Below, one piece after another: positions 52,473 through 63,032 of a stretch of 63,315 bases of DNA (positions are counted from its first letter, which is position 1; every line of letters begins with the position of its first letter). Source of the stretch: Seison nebaliae (lineage: Eukaryota; Rotifera; Pararotatoria; Seisonacea; Seisonidae); NCBI GenBank assembly GCA_023231475.1, contig JALJEE010002763.1:1-63315 (forward strand), read 5' to 3'. Made by a program: the position numbers and the translations under genes. The notes under the pieces are model-generated. The model ran no database searches. It saw only the letters and a program-made list of their open reading frames with translations, and had not been told where the DNA came from.

Positions 52473-55400
52473 TTAAGAATCACCAGAATCGTCGACGATT
52501 GGATAGGGGGAATTTGGCGTCGAACAATGAGCGAACGCGTCTTCTTTATTTTCGATTTTTAACAAGGCACATCCGAGTAAGGTAGATGAATCCATGTCTT
52601 CAATTGATTGTCGAATGCCATCATTCTGGAAATAGATATGGAAATTTAAAAAAAAATTGTCTCTACATAAATATATTTGTGTTCTCTACGTAAATAATTT
52701 TATTAGAAAAACATTTACATATCTCTTCATCCTTTTTACAATCTCTTTTCCTATGACAACTATCAGTTTTTAAAGTCCTCTCCTTCTGAGTCAGGTGAAC
52801 CTTGCATTGAGCCTTCTACATCTGCTTCTGAGTTTATATAGACCTGTCCGTAACCGTATAAATTCTGCTGTGATATCTTATCTCCTGTGTAGGATCTCTA
52901 GAAATTTTCATTTTATATTAAAACTTTTTTTTCAAATATATCTTATAGTTTTTTGGGAGAAAAAGTCTCAGATTTCCAATGTTGTAAAAAAAATTCAAAT
53001 AATTGTTTTCACCAACCAATCTAAAAACTATTGGAGATTTGCTTGGATCTTCTAGAATCTTTCTCAAATTCGCTCCAACTTTATTGAAAGAACAATTAGT
53101 TGAGGAATGAAATAAGAATTGAAAATTAACCCAAAACCACATCTCTACCATCCACCAAATTAGCGTTCACTAATTCTCTGGCAATTGCGTCCACTCGATC
53201 TTTTCCAGGCGTAAAATCGAACTTTATATCATTCAATTCACCTTGTCCATTTCTACCAAATAACGTCATTTAAATATTATTCAAATTGAAAAGAAGAATT
53301 AACCTCAATCTTAAGACGAGACGTAATATTGGCATTAAGGCGTCTTTAATTTCAGGAATTTCCGCATTCTGAAAATATTCAAAATTTTCATTTGAAATTC
53401 AAAAATTGAAATAAAAAGAAATTAGAGTAATAGAAAAAATAAAAAAAATTTCATGAAATAAATTTAAAATCGTTCTCAAAATAATCCTTTAAACTTAATT
53501 TAAAAAAAATGGGAAGAAGTAGAATGGAATTACATCTTTCAACGGAGTAACGAATAAACGCTTGATCTTACTAAATATGCCCTAAGATTTAGAAAAGATA
53601 TTATTTTCATACAATTCTACTAATGAGTGATGACATTGATCATTATTAGAATTTTCATAGAAAAATTTTCCCAAAAAACAGAAACTCCACGAAACTTCAT
53701 TTGATGATTTTTTGGTAGGTTTAGACTCGCCAATTTCTTTTGTATTTTCTTTCATTTGTTTCTTTAATTCGTCTGTTTGAGTGGTTGTCTTCTCCGTATC
53801 TAGTTTGGGGTCATTTGTTGCTGATGGATGTGAAGAAGAGTTTTGTACAGCTAAAGAAATTAATGAATAAATGAAGAAAATAAATGAAGAAAATAAAAGT
53901 TGAACTATTAGGCGGAGGCACTGGCATGACAGGATTGGTAGATTTTGGTCTCGGTTGGACTATTTTATCGTCGACTACAGTAGATGGCGGTCGTTCAACA
54001 TGTACTGATTTATCTTTCAATCCGTTTGTTGTTTTAGATTCTTCTGGTTCATCTTTACCTGTGCCCGTCATTTTATTAAGTCGGTTGTTTGTGCCTTCAC
54101 CCTCAACTTCATTCGCCATCTTCTGTCCAACATAATTGAATTCCCATAAATCTTCTCCTGTCGTTTTGTTCGATTGAGTTCTATCAACTTCTGTTTTCTG
54201 ATGAGAAACGGCAAGAATTGATTTGGGAACAGTCGATGGTGGTCGTTGTGGTTGCGATGGTTCGGAAACGACTTTTTTAACCGGTTGTTGTTGTTGTTGT
54301 TGTTGTGGTGATGGTGATGGTGCTGAATGTTGAGCAGATTGATTTTGAACTACATTTGGAACCTGATTGTTGGATGTAGAAGGTTCTTCTTCGCCGCCTG
54401 CCCATACAGCTGAATTTGGAAGTTTCACTGCAGTTGATGCTCCTAAACCGGATGCTGTTTCTTTCGGATCTGCTGGCATCGCTGCTGGTACCAATGGAGC
54501 AATAGCAACTCCAGCAGCAACGGCTGTACTTTGTTTGGCGAATTTACTCATTCGTTGTCGTATTAATGGTTGACTGACGGTTTTTGCAACGAACGCTTTA
54601 TCTTTGGCTTTCTTGAAAAAATCATGTTTTAATAATTGTTTAGCTGATAATCGATCAGCTGGATCTTTTTTTAGACATTCAGAAATCACTTTCCTAAACG
54701 TCTTACTATATTGTTTATATTGATCTCTTTCAGTGGCACATGTGTCCAATGTTGGTGGATCATTTTGTACGGTCATCATCAAAACTTTCATTGGTGTATA
54801 TTTATGATATGGAGCTGTACCTGTAGCTAATTCGATTGCTGTTATTCCAAAACTCCAAATATCTGCCTTCGTATCATAACCGAGACGATTATCTTCATTC
54901 GTCGCTTGTTGCATAACTTCCGGTGCCATCCAACATGGCGTTCCAACGAATGTATGTCTCTCCTTTTCACGACTCTTATCTCCACCAATGGCAATGAATG
55001 AGGAAACACCAAAATCAGCAATCTGAACTTCACCATCAGCTCCAACAAGAATATTTCCCGCTTTGATATCTCGATGGATTTGACCATTCGCATGGAAATA
55101 TTCCAAACCTTTCAACACTTCACGTAAGACAGTTGCAATTGTCGCTTCATCCAAAACGCCATATTTATAATCTGGATGTTTCTGTCGCATTTTAATCACA
55201 TCTAACAATGAACCACCGTCTAACAATTTCATAGCGAGCCATAATTCTTCTTTGACGACGAACGATCGATAATATGTAACGACATTCTCATGTTGACATT
55301 GACTCATGACAAGAATCTCTTTCATTAATTCATCCATGGATGTATTACATTTCTCCAAGTTAATTCGTTTGATAGCGACAGCATCACCGGTTGGTCGATA

Positions 55401-55502
55401 TCTCGCTTTTTGTACAATTGCTGTCGCACCACTACCAATCACCTCGAGAAGTTCATAATCATCTTGATTGTTCGAATATTGTTGACGTACTGGTTCTGTC
55501 AT
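52473..55502 (-). CDS. fray: STE20-type kinase OSR1/SPAK (Fray)
   Basis: A cytoplasmic Ser/Thr kinase activated by WNK that phosphorylates cation-chloride cotransporters. Exons (minus strand) 55502-53906, 53850-53696, 53581-53534, 53368-53304, 53252-53131, 53078-53017 and terminal exon 52625-52473. The ATG at 55502 ([10 protein letters not shown]) is preferred because the frame upstream has no ATG. The kinase domain contains [28 protein letters not shown] and the WNK target T-loop [12 protein letters not shown]. An Ala/Pro/Gln-rich linker follows, then the C-terminal CCT domain that binds RFxV/I peptides ([55 protein letters not shown]). The last exon, [17 protein letters not shown], aligns with the family's closing strand. 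A second terminal exon lies at 52897-52763. Five of six introns begin GTT; one (53533) begins GTAATT. Confidence 0.9.
52699..52704 (-). promoter_or_regulatory. AATAAA downstream of the alternative OSR1 terminal exon
   Basis: A minus-strand AATAAA hexamer lies about 60 nt after the TGA of the alternative exon and before the distal terminal exon. It fits use as an intronic polyadenylation site. Confidence 0.45.
52763..52897 (-). CDS. Alternative terminal exon of the OSR1/SPAK kinase
   Basis: Inside the last intron of the kinase, this open segment starts at an AG acceptor in phase 0, exactly as needed to follow …PIVFRL. It encodes [20 protein letters not shown] and on to a TGA stop. [10 protein letters not shown] resembles the family's last CCT strand (KLIGFAQLSI type), as does the downstream exon. 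An AATAAA on the same strand lies about 60 nt past the stop, as expected of a true 3'-terminal exon. I infer that the gene makes two C-termini. Confidence 0.55.
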   Translation of the reverse strand, partial: RSYTGDKISQQNLYGYGQVYINSEADVEGSMQGSPDSEGEDFKN

Positions 55503-56847
55503 CTTGTTGTTGTTGTTGTTGTTGTTGAGGATTGTTATCAATTAGAATAAGAAAAGTTGAACAATTTATAAAAGTTTCGAACTATTATTTTATGTTTTTT
55601 ACAAAATTGGTGAAGAGACTGATCAAACGATTCGTTCTATCCTGTTCAATCACAATCACATCAACATCGTTTCTGAAGGGAGAAAATAAAATGGATTTAT
55701 CTAATGATAGATAAAGATAGACAAATTAAATGAAGGAAATTCATTAATTTCCATATTTTCCATTTAATTGAAAAAAAAATAGAAAAATCGAAAGAAGAAA
55801 ATAAAATTTATTTTTTCCCCTAATAAAACTCTTCTCATTCTCTTCTCAATCCGTTTATCTACTTCTCATCGGTCAGATCATTCTCTTAACTTTCACTTTT
55901 ATTTTTTCGAAGAAAAATTAATGAGAATCAGAACAATAAAGAAATTTTATTATTTTCCAAATAATTATTTGTCGATTTCCTTCTATCTCTTTCACTCATT
56001 CAAAATCGATCAATTTTCTACCTATTCTCCTTCTCCTCTCCCTTCTCTCCATTTCCCAAAAAAGAGCTATCCATCTCCCTCAAATTTTAGTGATGATGAT
56101 TGGTGGCAACGGTGGTGAATTGGAGAAGAAGAGAGAAATATTTATTTCTTTTTACGACAGATATCAATAACTAACTCTCGTTCTTCTTTTTCCTAAAAGA
56201 ACACAAACAGATCTTATTCGTCTCATCACATGATCCATTGAGACCACATATCCATTCCACATATTCCACAATCTCACACAATTATACTTTTATTAGTGAA
56301 TGAATAAAAGAATGGATAGATGTATGGATAGATGGATGGAGAATAAATTTAATAGATCGATACATTTATAGATGAGGCATCGAATGAGAACGATATAATT
56401 AATAGGCACGTCGAAGAAAAATTATGTTGTGGGAGAAAAGCTTACGTATACGAAACTTAGGAAATTTCGAGGATGTCATATGAATCATCATCTTTCGAAG
56501 AAAGAAGACAATACGATGGGAACGAATGTTGTTGACAATGGCAATCTATTACATGAGAACTCACACATCTCGTCTGTGAGCATGGAAATAAATAGAAAAT
56601 TTTAATTATTTCATATTTACTCTCTCGTCTACACTTACATATATATTGAACGCCTTCAATATTTCTTATGAAGAAACAGAAGGAAAAGAAAATTTCTTAT
56701 TCTATTATGTATGTGTACATATATGTCTATACATACGTATGTCAATACATTGCTATTCATACAACACATATGAACTACATGTCGACATATGAACATCATT
56801 CCGAATTATATCAAATCTCTTCTCAATTATTTCTCCTACCTCTCTCT

Positions 56848-56880
56848 CACACACACACACACATTCACATACACACATAT
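56848..56880. repeat. (AC)n microsatellite
   Basis: A run of CTCACACACACACACA type, continuing as CATACACACATA, in the intergenic spacer upstream of the tetraspanin. Confidence 0.6.
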
Positions 56881-56953
56881 TCATTCACATCTACACAATA
56901 TTATTTTGTTGTTGTATGTTACAATTGAAAACCGACAAATTCTATATAATAAA

Positions 56954-57014
56954 CATGATGATGATGATCATCATCATCATGATAATAATAATGATTATTA
57001 TTATTATTATTAAT
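56954..57014. repeat. Two adjacent palindromic trinucleotide arrays
   Basis: A perfect 28-bp palindrome made of (ATG) units followed by (ATC/CAT) units occupies 56954-56981. It is directly followed by a second inverted array of (AAT) then (ATT) units. Each array is its own reverse complement around its centre, so both can form hairpins. Confidence 0.75.
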
Positions 57015-57931
57015 ATCGCCAATACCATCATCATCAAAGGGAAGTATAATATGAGAAATAAATGATGTTGAAATATTTAAAATTGTTGATGATTTGGTTG
57101 GACGGCACATGTGGTGTTAGGAAGACCTCTCAAAAATTTTGTCGACATTTATTTGCATAATGACAATGGTTGTCTATCTTTCTTTTTTTGTACTTGTTAA
57201 AAATGAAAATAATAGATGAATAATTAACTTCTCCACAATTCCAAAGGAAACTACATGGTCAACTCACGCCGTCTTATCTTTAGGAGCACAAGAAATATTA
57301 ATTAGATTAGTCAAAATGGAATAATAGAAGAATCAGGACATTTTCATTATGAATCGTTTTAGGCAAATCGAACGAGTTAACACTCATGAATGTTCTTCAG
57401 TTATCTTCTAAACCGTTAACTAACATTATGTCATGAGAGAAAATGATGTTTTAAATTTTATTAGACTAAAAATATTCACTTCTCCTTCAACTGAAGAGAA
57501 CTGATGTTCATCATGGTGATGACATATTTGAATAATTGAAATTTATTTTTTCAATTTTTTATTTTTTTTATGATTGTCAATCTTCTCCGCATTTCATATT
57601 AATTGTTCAATAAAGAAAGTTTCAATCAAAAACTTCCTTCGTTATACTTATTTAGAGCGATTTCAAAAGATTAAACGAAATTTCTTTCGATTTGTTTCAC
57701 CCAAACTGAACTAATTAACTGCAATTTGGGAATGAGTAAAAATATCGAGAAAATTGAAAAGATGGCTTGTAATTGTTGAAAAAAGAAAGGAAATTAATCG
57801 AATATGTCCAATGAATTTGCATGAATAAACAAATCATTCGATTCTGATACATTCGACAAATGTAAACAACGATGAGGACAATGAATGATTTTTTGTGATA
57901 AATTCATTCTTCATTTCACACAAACTCCAAC

Positions 57932-58951
57932 ATGGAACGACAATATGATTCATATGATCAATCCTTCTTCGCCAAACTAACTCTCACACTGCACCGACGA
58001 AGATGTGCAATTTTATTTTACGGATCCTTCCTCACTCTATTGTGTTCACTTATACTCCTCATTCTGCCCACTCTCAACTATTGGGATCTGATCGAAGATG
58101 ATATGAATTATTTGAATTTAAAATTCTTATTTATATACTTCCCAATTGGATTGTTCAAACTTCTCATTTGTATTGTCGTACTGATTCTGGTCTATGTCTT
58201 ATACGCTTTCTATATTATCGCTCGTTTCTTCATCGCAAAAATCAAAAGTCGATTATCCAATTCATTGAAAGGCGACAACAGTTCCCCATCAATTCGATTA
58301 ATTCATTCGCTCTCAATTCAATCAATTATCTTTTTTCTGATGAGTATATTATTCGAATTGTTCATATGTTCGATGCTGCTTCATAACACGTTGGTGAGCG
58401 ACGAACATGTCCACAAAATATTCCATGATTCATTAACACAATCTGATGATGTGTCTACCATTCGTCGTGTCCATCAAATGTATCGATGTTGTGGTTCGAA
58501 TAATATCACTGATATTCTCGTCTCATCTGAATTGAATGCAACTTATTTAAGTTCGTGTAAAATTTTATATTCAGGAAAACTGAATTGTATCGATGTCCAT
58601 CCATCATGTTATCATTATGATGGTTGTTCTGACATTTTGTCAAATGGAATTTTGAAAAAAACTTTCATCTCCTTTCTAGTGATCATGTCATGTCACTTAT
58701 TATTTATGGTTAGTTTTATTTTCCAGATTTCCATGTCTATATTCCGTTTGTTTAAAGTTGACAGTTATCATGCCGATCATGGTTTATGTGTGGAAGCGAA
58801 CGAAAAACAATTGTTCAAAACAGTTTCACTTTTAATTTGGAATTTACAATTATGAATTTAATTAAAATTTTTCTTTTTCAGAAATCGTCCTCGAACTTCA
58901 TGTGAGATGAAAGATTCACAAAAACTTCTCACTCAAAAATATAACAATTAA
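57932..58951 (+). CDS. Tetraspanin family protein
   Basis: Exons 57932-58812 and 58882-58951 give 316 aa. There are four transmembrane segments: CAILFYGSFLTLLCSLILLI, a second near LLICIVVLILVYVLYAFYII, a third near IIFFLMSILFELFICSMLL, and a fourth in LVIMSCHLLFMVSFIFQISM. The large extracellular loop carries the tetraspanin signature CCG (MYRCCGSNN) with further paired Cys (SSCKIL, HPSCYHYDGCSD). The pattern looks closest to the peripherin/RDS or Tsp-type groups, but I cannot assign a subfamily. The single intron begins GTT (TT/GTTCAA) and gives the tail NRPRTSCEMKDSQ; reading through instead would add unrelated residues. The gene is convergent with the E3 ligase, with 194 bp between stops. 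Confidence 0.8.
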
Positions 58952-59145
58952 TTTTTCCAAACAATATCTCATTCCTATTTTCGTTTTCTGTTTAATTTTA
59001 TTTCATCTTGTTCATTTAAAAATTGTCAATCGAATTCCGGAAAAACATTCATAAAAATTTATTTTATATAATTAAAATATAATTTAGTGTTGATAATAAA
59101 ATTGTGAATTTTGTGCAAATGAGAATAAAAAGTTTGTTCAAAATG
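58952..59145. other. Convergent 3' spacer between tetraspanin and RNF217-like gene
   Basis: A 194-bp AT-rich spacer that contains an AATAAA on the plus strand at 59095-59100, suitable for the tetraspanin transcript. Confidence 0.5.
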
Positions 59146-61821
59146 TTAACGATGTGTCGGTTCTCTGGGAATGAGAGGCATTAATCGATAGAGACGTCGA
59201 TTTCTCGCAATTCGAGCACTGATCAATTCACGTTCCAATGTGATTTGCCTTCTCGTTTGTTGATAGTATTTGGCATTCCTCTTTTGTTGCCAATGAGTAT
59301 TGAGAACGTAGAGACCGAATAATGGAGAAACAGTCAGCAGTAAGGCTGTGAGACAAGCAGATGATACAATGACCAATGAACCGAGAACAGGAAAGAAAAT
59401 AATTTTACAAGTCAATAATCCTCCACGAGCTAATCGACGTTGATGTGCATTTCCTGATTGATAAAGATATTTACATCCGAGTACACTCATCTCATTACTA
59501 TGATCTCCAATAAACGGAATTCTCCGATATCGACCACCACATCGATAACAGAATGCTGTGTGACAGAATGGACATGTCATATGATTACAACCTTCTTCCC
59601 GCTGTATATATACTTGACATTTGGGACACATTTGAGCATTCCGTCGTCCGTAATGATGTTCTTTCGCCCAACATTTTAAAAGTTGATCGCCTCTTGAGAA
59701 ATCTTCACACGTAATATTCTGATGCCATGGTGCATGACAATTGAAACACCAGATAATTGAACATTCGGGACATTGAACTTTCATCGGAATTTTTTGACGA
59801 CGCTTTTTATTGATCAGATCTCGATTTAAATGTAAAACGAATGAACATTGAGGACACGTTCTCGCTCGGGGATTATTCGTCGTGAAATCGATGAGACGTC
59901 GATAAAATTTCAGTTTTAACTCTGTTGTTAATAATCGCTGCATGATTTGTTCTCGCGACATATAAACGTTACACATAGGACATTCAATTCGTACTTTCCC
60001 ACTCTTGATCTCATCCTCAACATAAATCGTTAAACAATTCTCACAAACTGGCAATTCGCAACAGTCACGTCTTGCCACGTCGTCTCTCTGACTGTAACAA
60101 ATATGACATTCGGTCGGTTGAATAGCAAGAGACACATGATGACATGACGTGATGAAACGACTTGATTGTTGTGATGTCGAATGACTATCGTTGATGGTGG
60201 AATTGGGATTCTTTATTTGTAACAATTGTTGTTGTTGTTTCGTTAGAGATGTGACAGAAGATGTATCACTTTTGAATTGTTGAGTTTGTTGAGATAATCG
60301 ATTCTTCTCATCGAAGAATTCGCTACAATTTAACGATTGTATCGTTCCGTTATTTGTGATTGTCGATGTTAAGTTGTCAGATGGAGTGATGGAACAATCA
60401 GAAACATCTGATAATTCTAATGGTTTCTTCTCATTTCCCGTCTTCTCATCACTCTCCAATTGACGTTGTTTTTGCTGCTTCTTCGCTAATAATAATTTTG
60501 AAGTATCCGTATCGTTACATGTCGGATAATTGATACTCTCATTGTTATTACGACGACGAGCGTCATATTGGAGCCGACAACGATTTTTTGAATTAACAGA
60601 AAAGATTGAAAATGGATCGTTGATGAAAGATCGAAATCGATTGCTCAATTGTTGAGTATATTTCTCTTTCTTAATCAGAGAACAATCGTCTTCCAATTGT
60701 TGTCTCTGTTGACGACGTAACAATTTTAAACGACGTTCACGTTGTTGATGTTGATGACGATAAACAACGAACCGTTTCTTATAATTACATAGACAATTCC
60801 ACAAATTTGGTTGATGGAAATCGTCAACTGGAGTTCCCACCGTATTATACATAAATTGAGTTCTGGATTGATGTCGTTTATCAGCCGAATTTTCTTTAAT
60901 TCGACTCACTCGCACATTGTTCGTGCCGATGACCGCGAAATTCTTCTCCATTCGACTTCGCACCACCAACTCCTTTCCAACTAACAGATTTCTTATTTTA
61001 TTCGTTTGATGCAACATAAATTTCGTGTTAATTAAATTATTGTTATTATTCGATGAATTTATCGGTATTGTACTTATTGGATTAGTGATGACAGATGTGG
61101 TTGTAGTTGCAACACATGTCGATGTTGTACTAATCGATTCGATTGTCGTTAATTTATTTTCAGGATGGATCAAATGATCCATATTAGAATTCATATTCCC
61201 ATGATCTTTCACATTATCCATATTATTAGTTTTCGTATTACTATTATTATTATTGTTGTTGTTGTTATTAATGATGTTTTGAGTTAATGGTTGATTGAAT
61301 GATGAAGAAATGGAAGCGGTCGGATAATAACGAGAAAATGAATGGGATGACGTTGAAATGGTATTCATTTGATGTTTATCAACAGATATGGTAGTTGTGG
61401 GAGGACATGGAATACAATCAATCACTTTCCCATATTCCTTCTCCATCGATACAATGGTTGGAGCGGTAGTAGTACAAGTCGTAGACGTTGTGAATAAAGT
61501 AGCTCCGAACAAATCTTGTCGATGACGAAATTCGAATTTGGGAGGTTGAATTCCACTATTGTTGTTTGCGCGCAATATGATCTTGTTCCCGGCTGATGAT
61601 GATCGTTTGGGCGCATGTTGGAATTTCAATATGGAATTGGATGCAATCGGCAAATATTCATTCGTTACCAGATGTTGGACATCGTTCGTCTTATTCTCGA
61701 ATAATTCTTCTACAAACTCATTCGATAACAAATGAATTATATGACTGAATGTTCCATTGATTGACTGATTGGAAATTATGTTCGAATGATTATTGTTATT
61801 GTTACTCTTGACAATCGGCAT
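59146..61821 (-). CDS. RNF217: RING-between-RING E3 ubiquitin ligase, RNF217-like
   Basis: A single uninterrupted 891-aa frame. The RBR module is C-terminal: RING1 (about 572-617, ECHICYSQRDD…IECPMC), IBR (about 656-706, CPQCSFVLHL…CPECSIIWCFNCHAPWH) and RING2 (732-761, CPKCQVYIQREEGCNHMTC), whose C745 in GCNHMTC is the expected ubiquitin-thioester cysteine. After GGRYRRIPFIGDHS and GCKYLYQ, a hydrophobic segment (about 803-840) predicts a membrane anchor, as in RNF217 and RNF19. The first 560 residues are low-complexity (poly-Asn, Thr/Ser-rich, basic KQQKQRQ) with no known domain, much longer than in vertebrate RNF217. The lack of introns is notable next to the many-exon genes around it and could mean a retrocopy origin or intron loss. 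Confidence 0.88.
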   Translation of the reverse strand: MPIVKSNNNNNHSNIISNQSINGTFSHIIHLLSNEFVEELFENKTNDVQHLVTNEYLPIASNSILKFQHAPKRSSSAGNKIILRANNNSGIQPPKFEFRHRQDLFGATLFTTSTTCTTTAPTIVSMEKEYGKVIDCIPCPPTTTISVDKHQMNTISTSSHSFSRYYPTASISSSFNQPLTQNIINNNNNNNNNSNTKTNNMDNVKDHGNMNSNMDHLIHPENKLTTIESISTTSTCVATTTTSVITNPISTIPINSSNNNNNLINTKFMLHQTNKIRNLLVGKELVVRSRMEKNFAVIGTNNVRVSRIKENSADKRHQSRTQFMYNTVGTPVDDFHQPNLWNCLCNYKKRFVVYRHQHQQRERRLKLLRRQQRQQLEDDCSLIKKEKYTQQLSNRFRSFINDPFSIFSVNSKNRCRLQYDARRRNNNESINYPTCNDTDTSKLLLAKKQQKQRQLESDEKTGNEKKPLELSDVSDCSITPSDNLTSTITNNGTIQSLNCSEFFDEKNRLSQQTQQFKSDTSSVTSLTKQQQQLLQIKNPNSTINDSHSTSQQSSRFITSCHHVSLAIQPTECHICYSQRDDVARRDCCELPVCENCLTIYVEDEIKSGKVRIECPMCNVYMSREQIMQRLLTTELKLKFYRRLIDFTTNNPRARTCPQCSFVLHLNRDLINKKRRQKIPMKVQCPECSIIWCFNCHAPWHQNITCEDFSRGDQLLKCWAKEHHYGRRNAQMCPKCQVYIQREEGCNHMTCPFCHTAFCYRCGGRYRRIPFIGDHSNEMSVLGCKYLYQSGNAHQRRLARGGLLTCKIIFFPVLGSLVIVSSACLTALLLTVSPLFGLYVLNTHWQQKRNAKYYQQTRRQITLERELISARIARNRRLYRLMPLIPREPTHR

Positions 61822-62762
61822 CCTTCTTCTACTATCTACCCAATCTCTTCACTTCTTCATGGCCTTTATCATGAAGATGATTTAAACAATATATTCATTT
61901 AAATTCTGAAAAATTTGAATTATGATAAGAAAAAGTTAAAAAGAATTTTCACTTATTGGATTTGTCATAAATGAGAAGAATACATTTATTACATTATTAC
62001 AATGTATACTAAAGAAATTATAATTCTATAAATCAATAATGGATTGAAATCGAAATATTCTCCCCAATAAATTTTGAGATGACACAATGACAAAAATGAC
62101 AAAATTATAACACAGAACAAAATAATTTTTATATTCAACAATATCTGAGAAAAGCAAAACAATGTCTCCTACGTTTTTTCTTGTATTCACAAGAGTTATT
62201 TCATTTCAATTCTCCATAATGATTGTTCGTTTCTCTTCTCTTCCTCTTCTGTATTGGTGATGAACATGCATAAAATAATTCCAATTTTTTTCTTATGTGT
62301 CTATTGAACATGCATGCACAATTTTACATAACTTCAAGTGTTTTTTTCATCATAGTCATACATAAACTATTATATCTCAGTTTTCTGATAATGCTTTTTC
62401 ATTACTCCGTTTTACATTCTCCATTTTCTTCTCACAAACATTCCTTTAGCTTCTTTTCAATCTGAAATTTTAGCCGGTATATACTGATATTATTTAAGAA
62501 AGAATTATGGATTTACCAGAAACAATTTTTTATCATCTCGTCTTATTATACATGAATGTGGTCTGTATAGTTTTTTTAAGTTCTCGTCATTATTACAAAA
62601 TTTTCCGTTTATCGATCCGGCAACATCGTTTCGAGAAAAACTTTATTTTTTGAAAGTCGAAATATTGCTGTTTTGGGAAACTTTTAGAAATTTTCGATCA
62701 GATTATCATTTTATTATCTGTTTCATATATTTGCAAAGATTTCCTTCACAATTCGTTTTCAG
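61822..62762. other. Intergenic or unresolved 5' exons of DCTN5
   Basis: An AT-rich stretch between the RNF217-like start and the recognisable DCTN5 exon. An ATG at 62507 opens MDLPETIFYHLV, which resembles a possible dynactin p25 start, but I could not link it to the exon at 62763 by clear splice sites. Confidence 0.35.
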
Positions 62763-63032
62763 TTCTATCTCTCCAGATTTCGTTTTCTTCAAGGAACAAT
62801 TTGTGATCATGTGATCTTGGAAGATAATGTAATGAGTAGCGCAGTTGACATTGGACTTCATGTTCATATCGGGATGAATTCTGTAATTGTTTATATCAGT
62901 TTTCTATTAATACTATTCGTTTCAATCGATAATGTAGAGAGTCGTTATGTAATTAATGAATGTTCCATTATTCTCTCAAATACCGTAATACCGTACCAGA
63001 AATATTCCATATTTCCAGGAAATCCTGGTTAA
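62763..63032 (+). CDS. DCTN5: Dynactin subunit 5 (p25), partial
   Basis: A left-handed beta-helix subunit at the pointed end of dynactin. Exon 62763-62888 encodes QGTICDHVILEDNVMSSA and DIGLHVHIGMNSVI; after a GTTTAT…GAG intron, exon 62940-63032 continues SRYVINECSIILSNTVIP and IFPGNPG. These follow the hexapeptide-repeat order of DCTN5 (HVFIEEDCVV, IGSYVHVGKN, CVIGRRCVL, ILDNTVLPP, FSGCPG). The preceding half, including the start, is not resolved. The frame either stops at TAA (63030-63032) or is spliced again at G/GTTAAG just before it; the family usually has about 30 more residues after this point, so the last exon may lie beyond the window. Confidence 0.7.
   Translation, partial: FYLSRFRFLQGTICDHVILEDNVMSSAVDIGLHVHIGMNSVIVYISFLLILFVSIDNVESRYVINECSIILSNTVIPYQKYSIFPGNPG

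Larger units (their letters stand above)
55503..57931. other. 2.4 kb intergenic with simple repeats
   Basis: The upstream flank shared by the kinase (minus) and the tetraspanin (plus). It includes an (aac/caa) tract just upstream of the kinase ATG, an (ac)n tract near 56848-56880 and two adjacent palindromic trinucleotide arrays at 56954-57014. No gene is seen. Confidence 0.5.

Noticed and set aside
52763-52897. Internal exon of OSR1 spliced on to the distal exon
   Set aside because: No phase-0 GTT donor exists before its stop; only weak GTA or GTC choices, so an alternative terminal exon fits better.
55503-55541. Kinase start upstream in the poly-Asn stretch
   Set aside because: There is no ATG there; the first in-frame ATG is at 55502.
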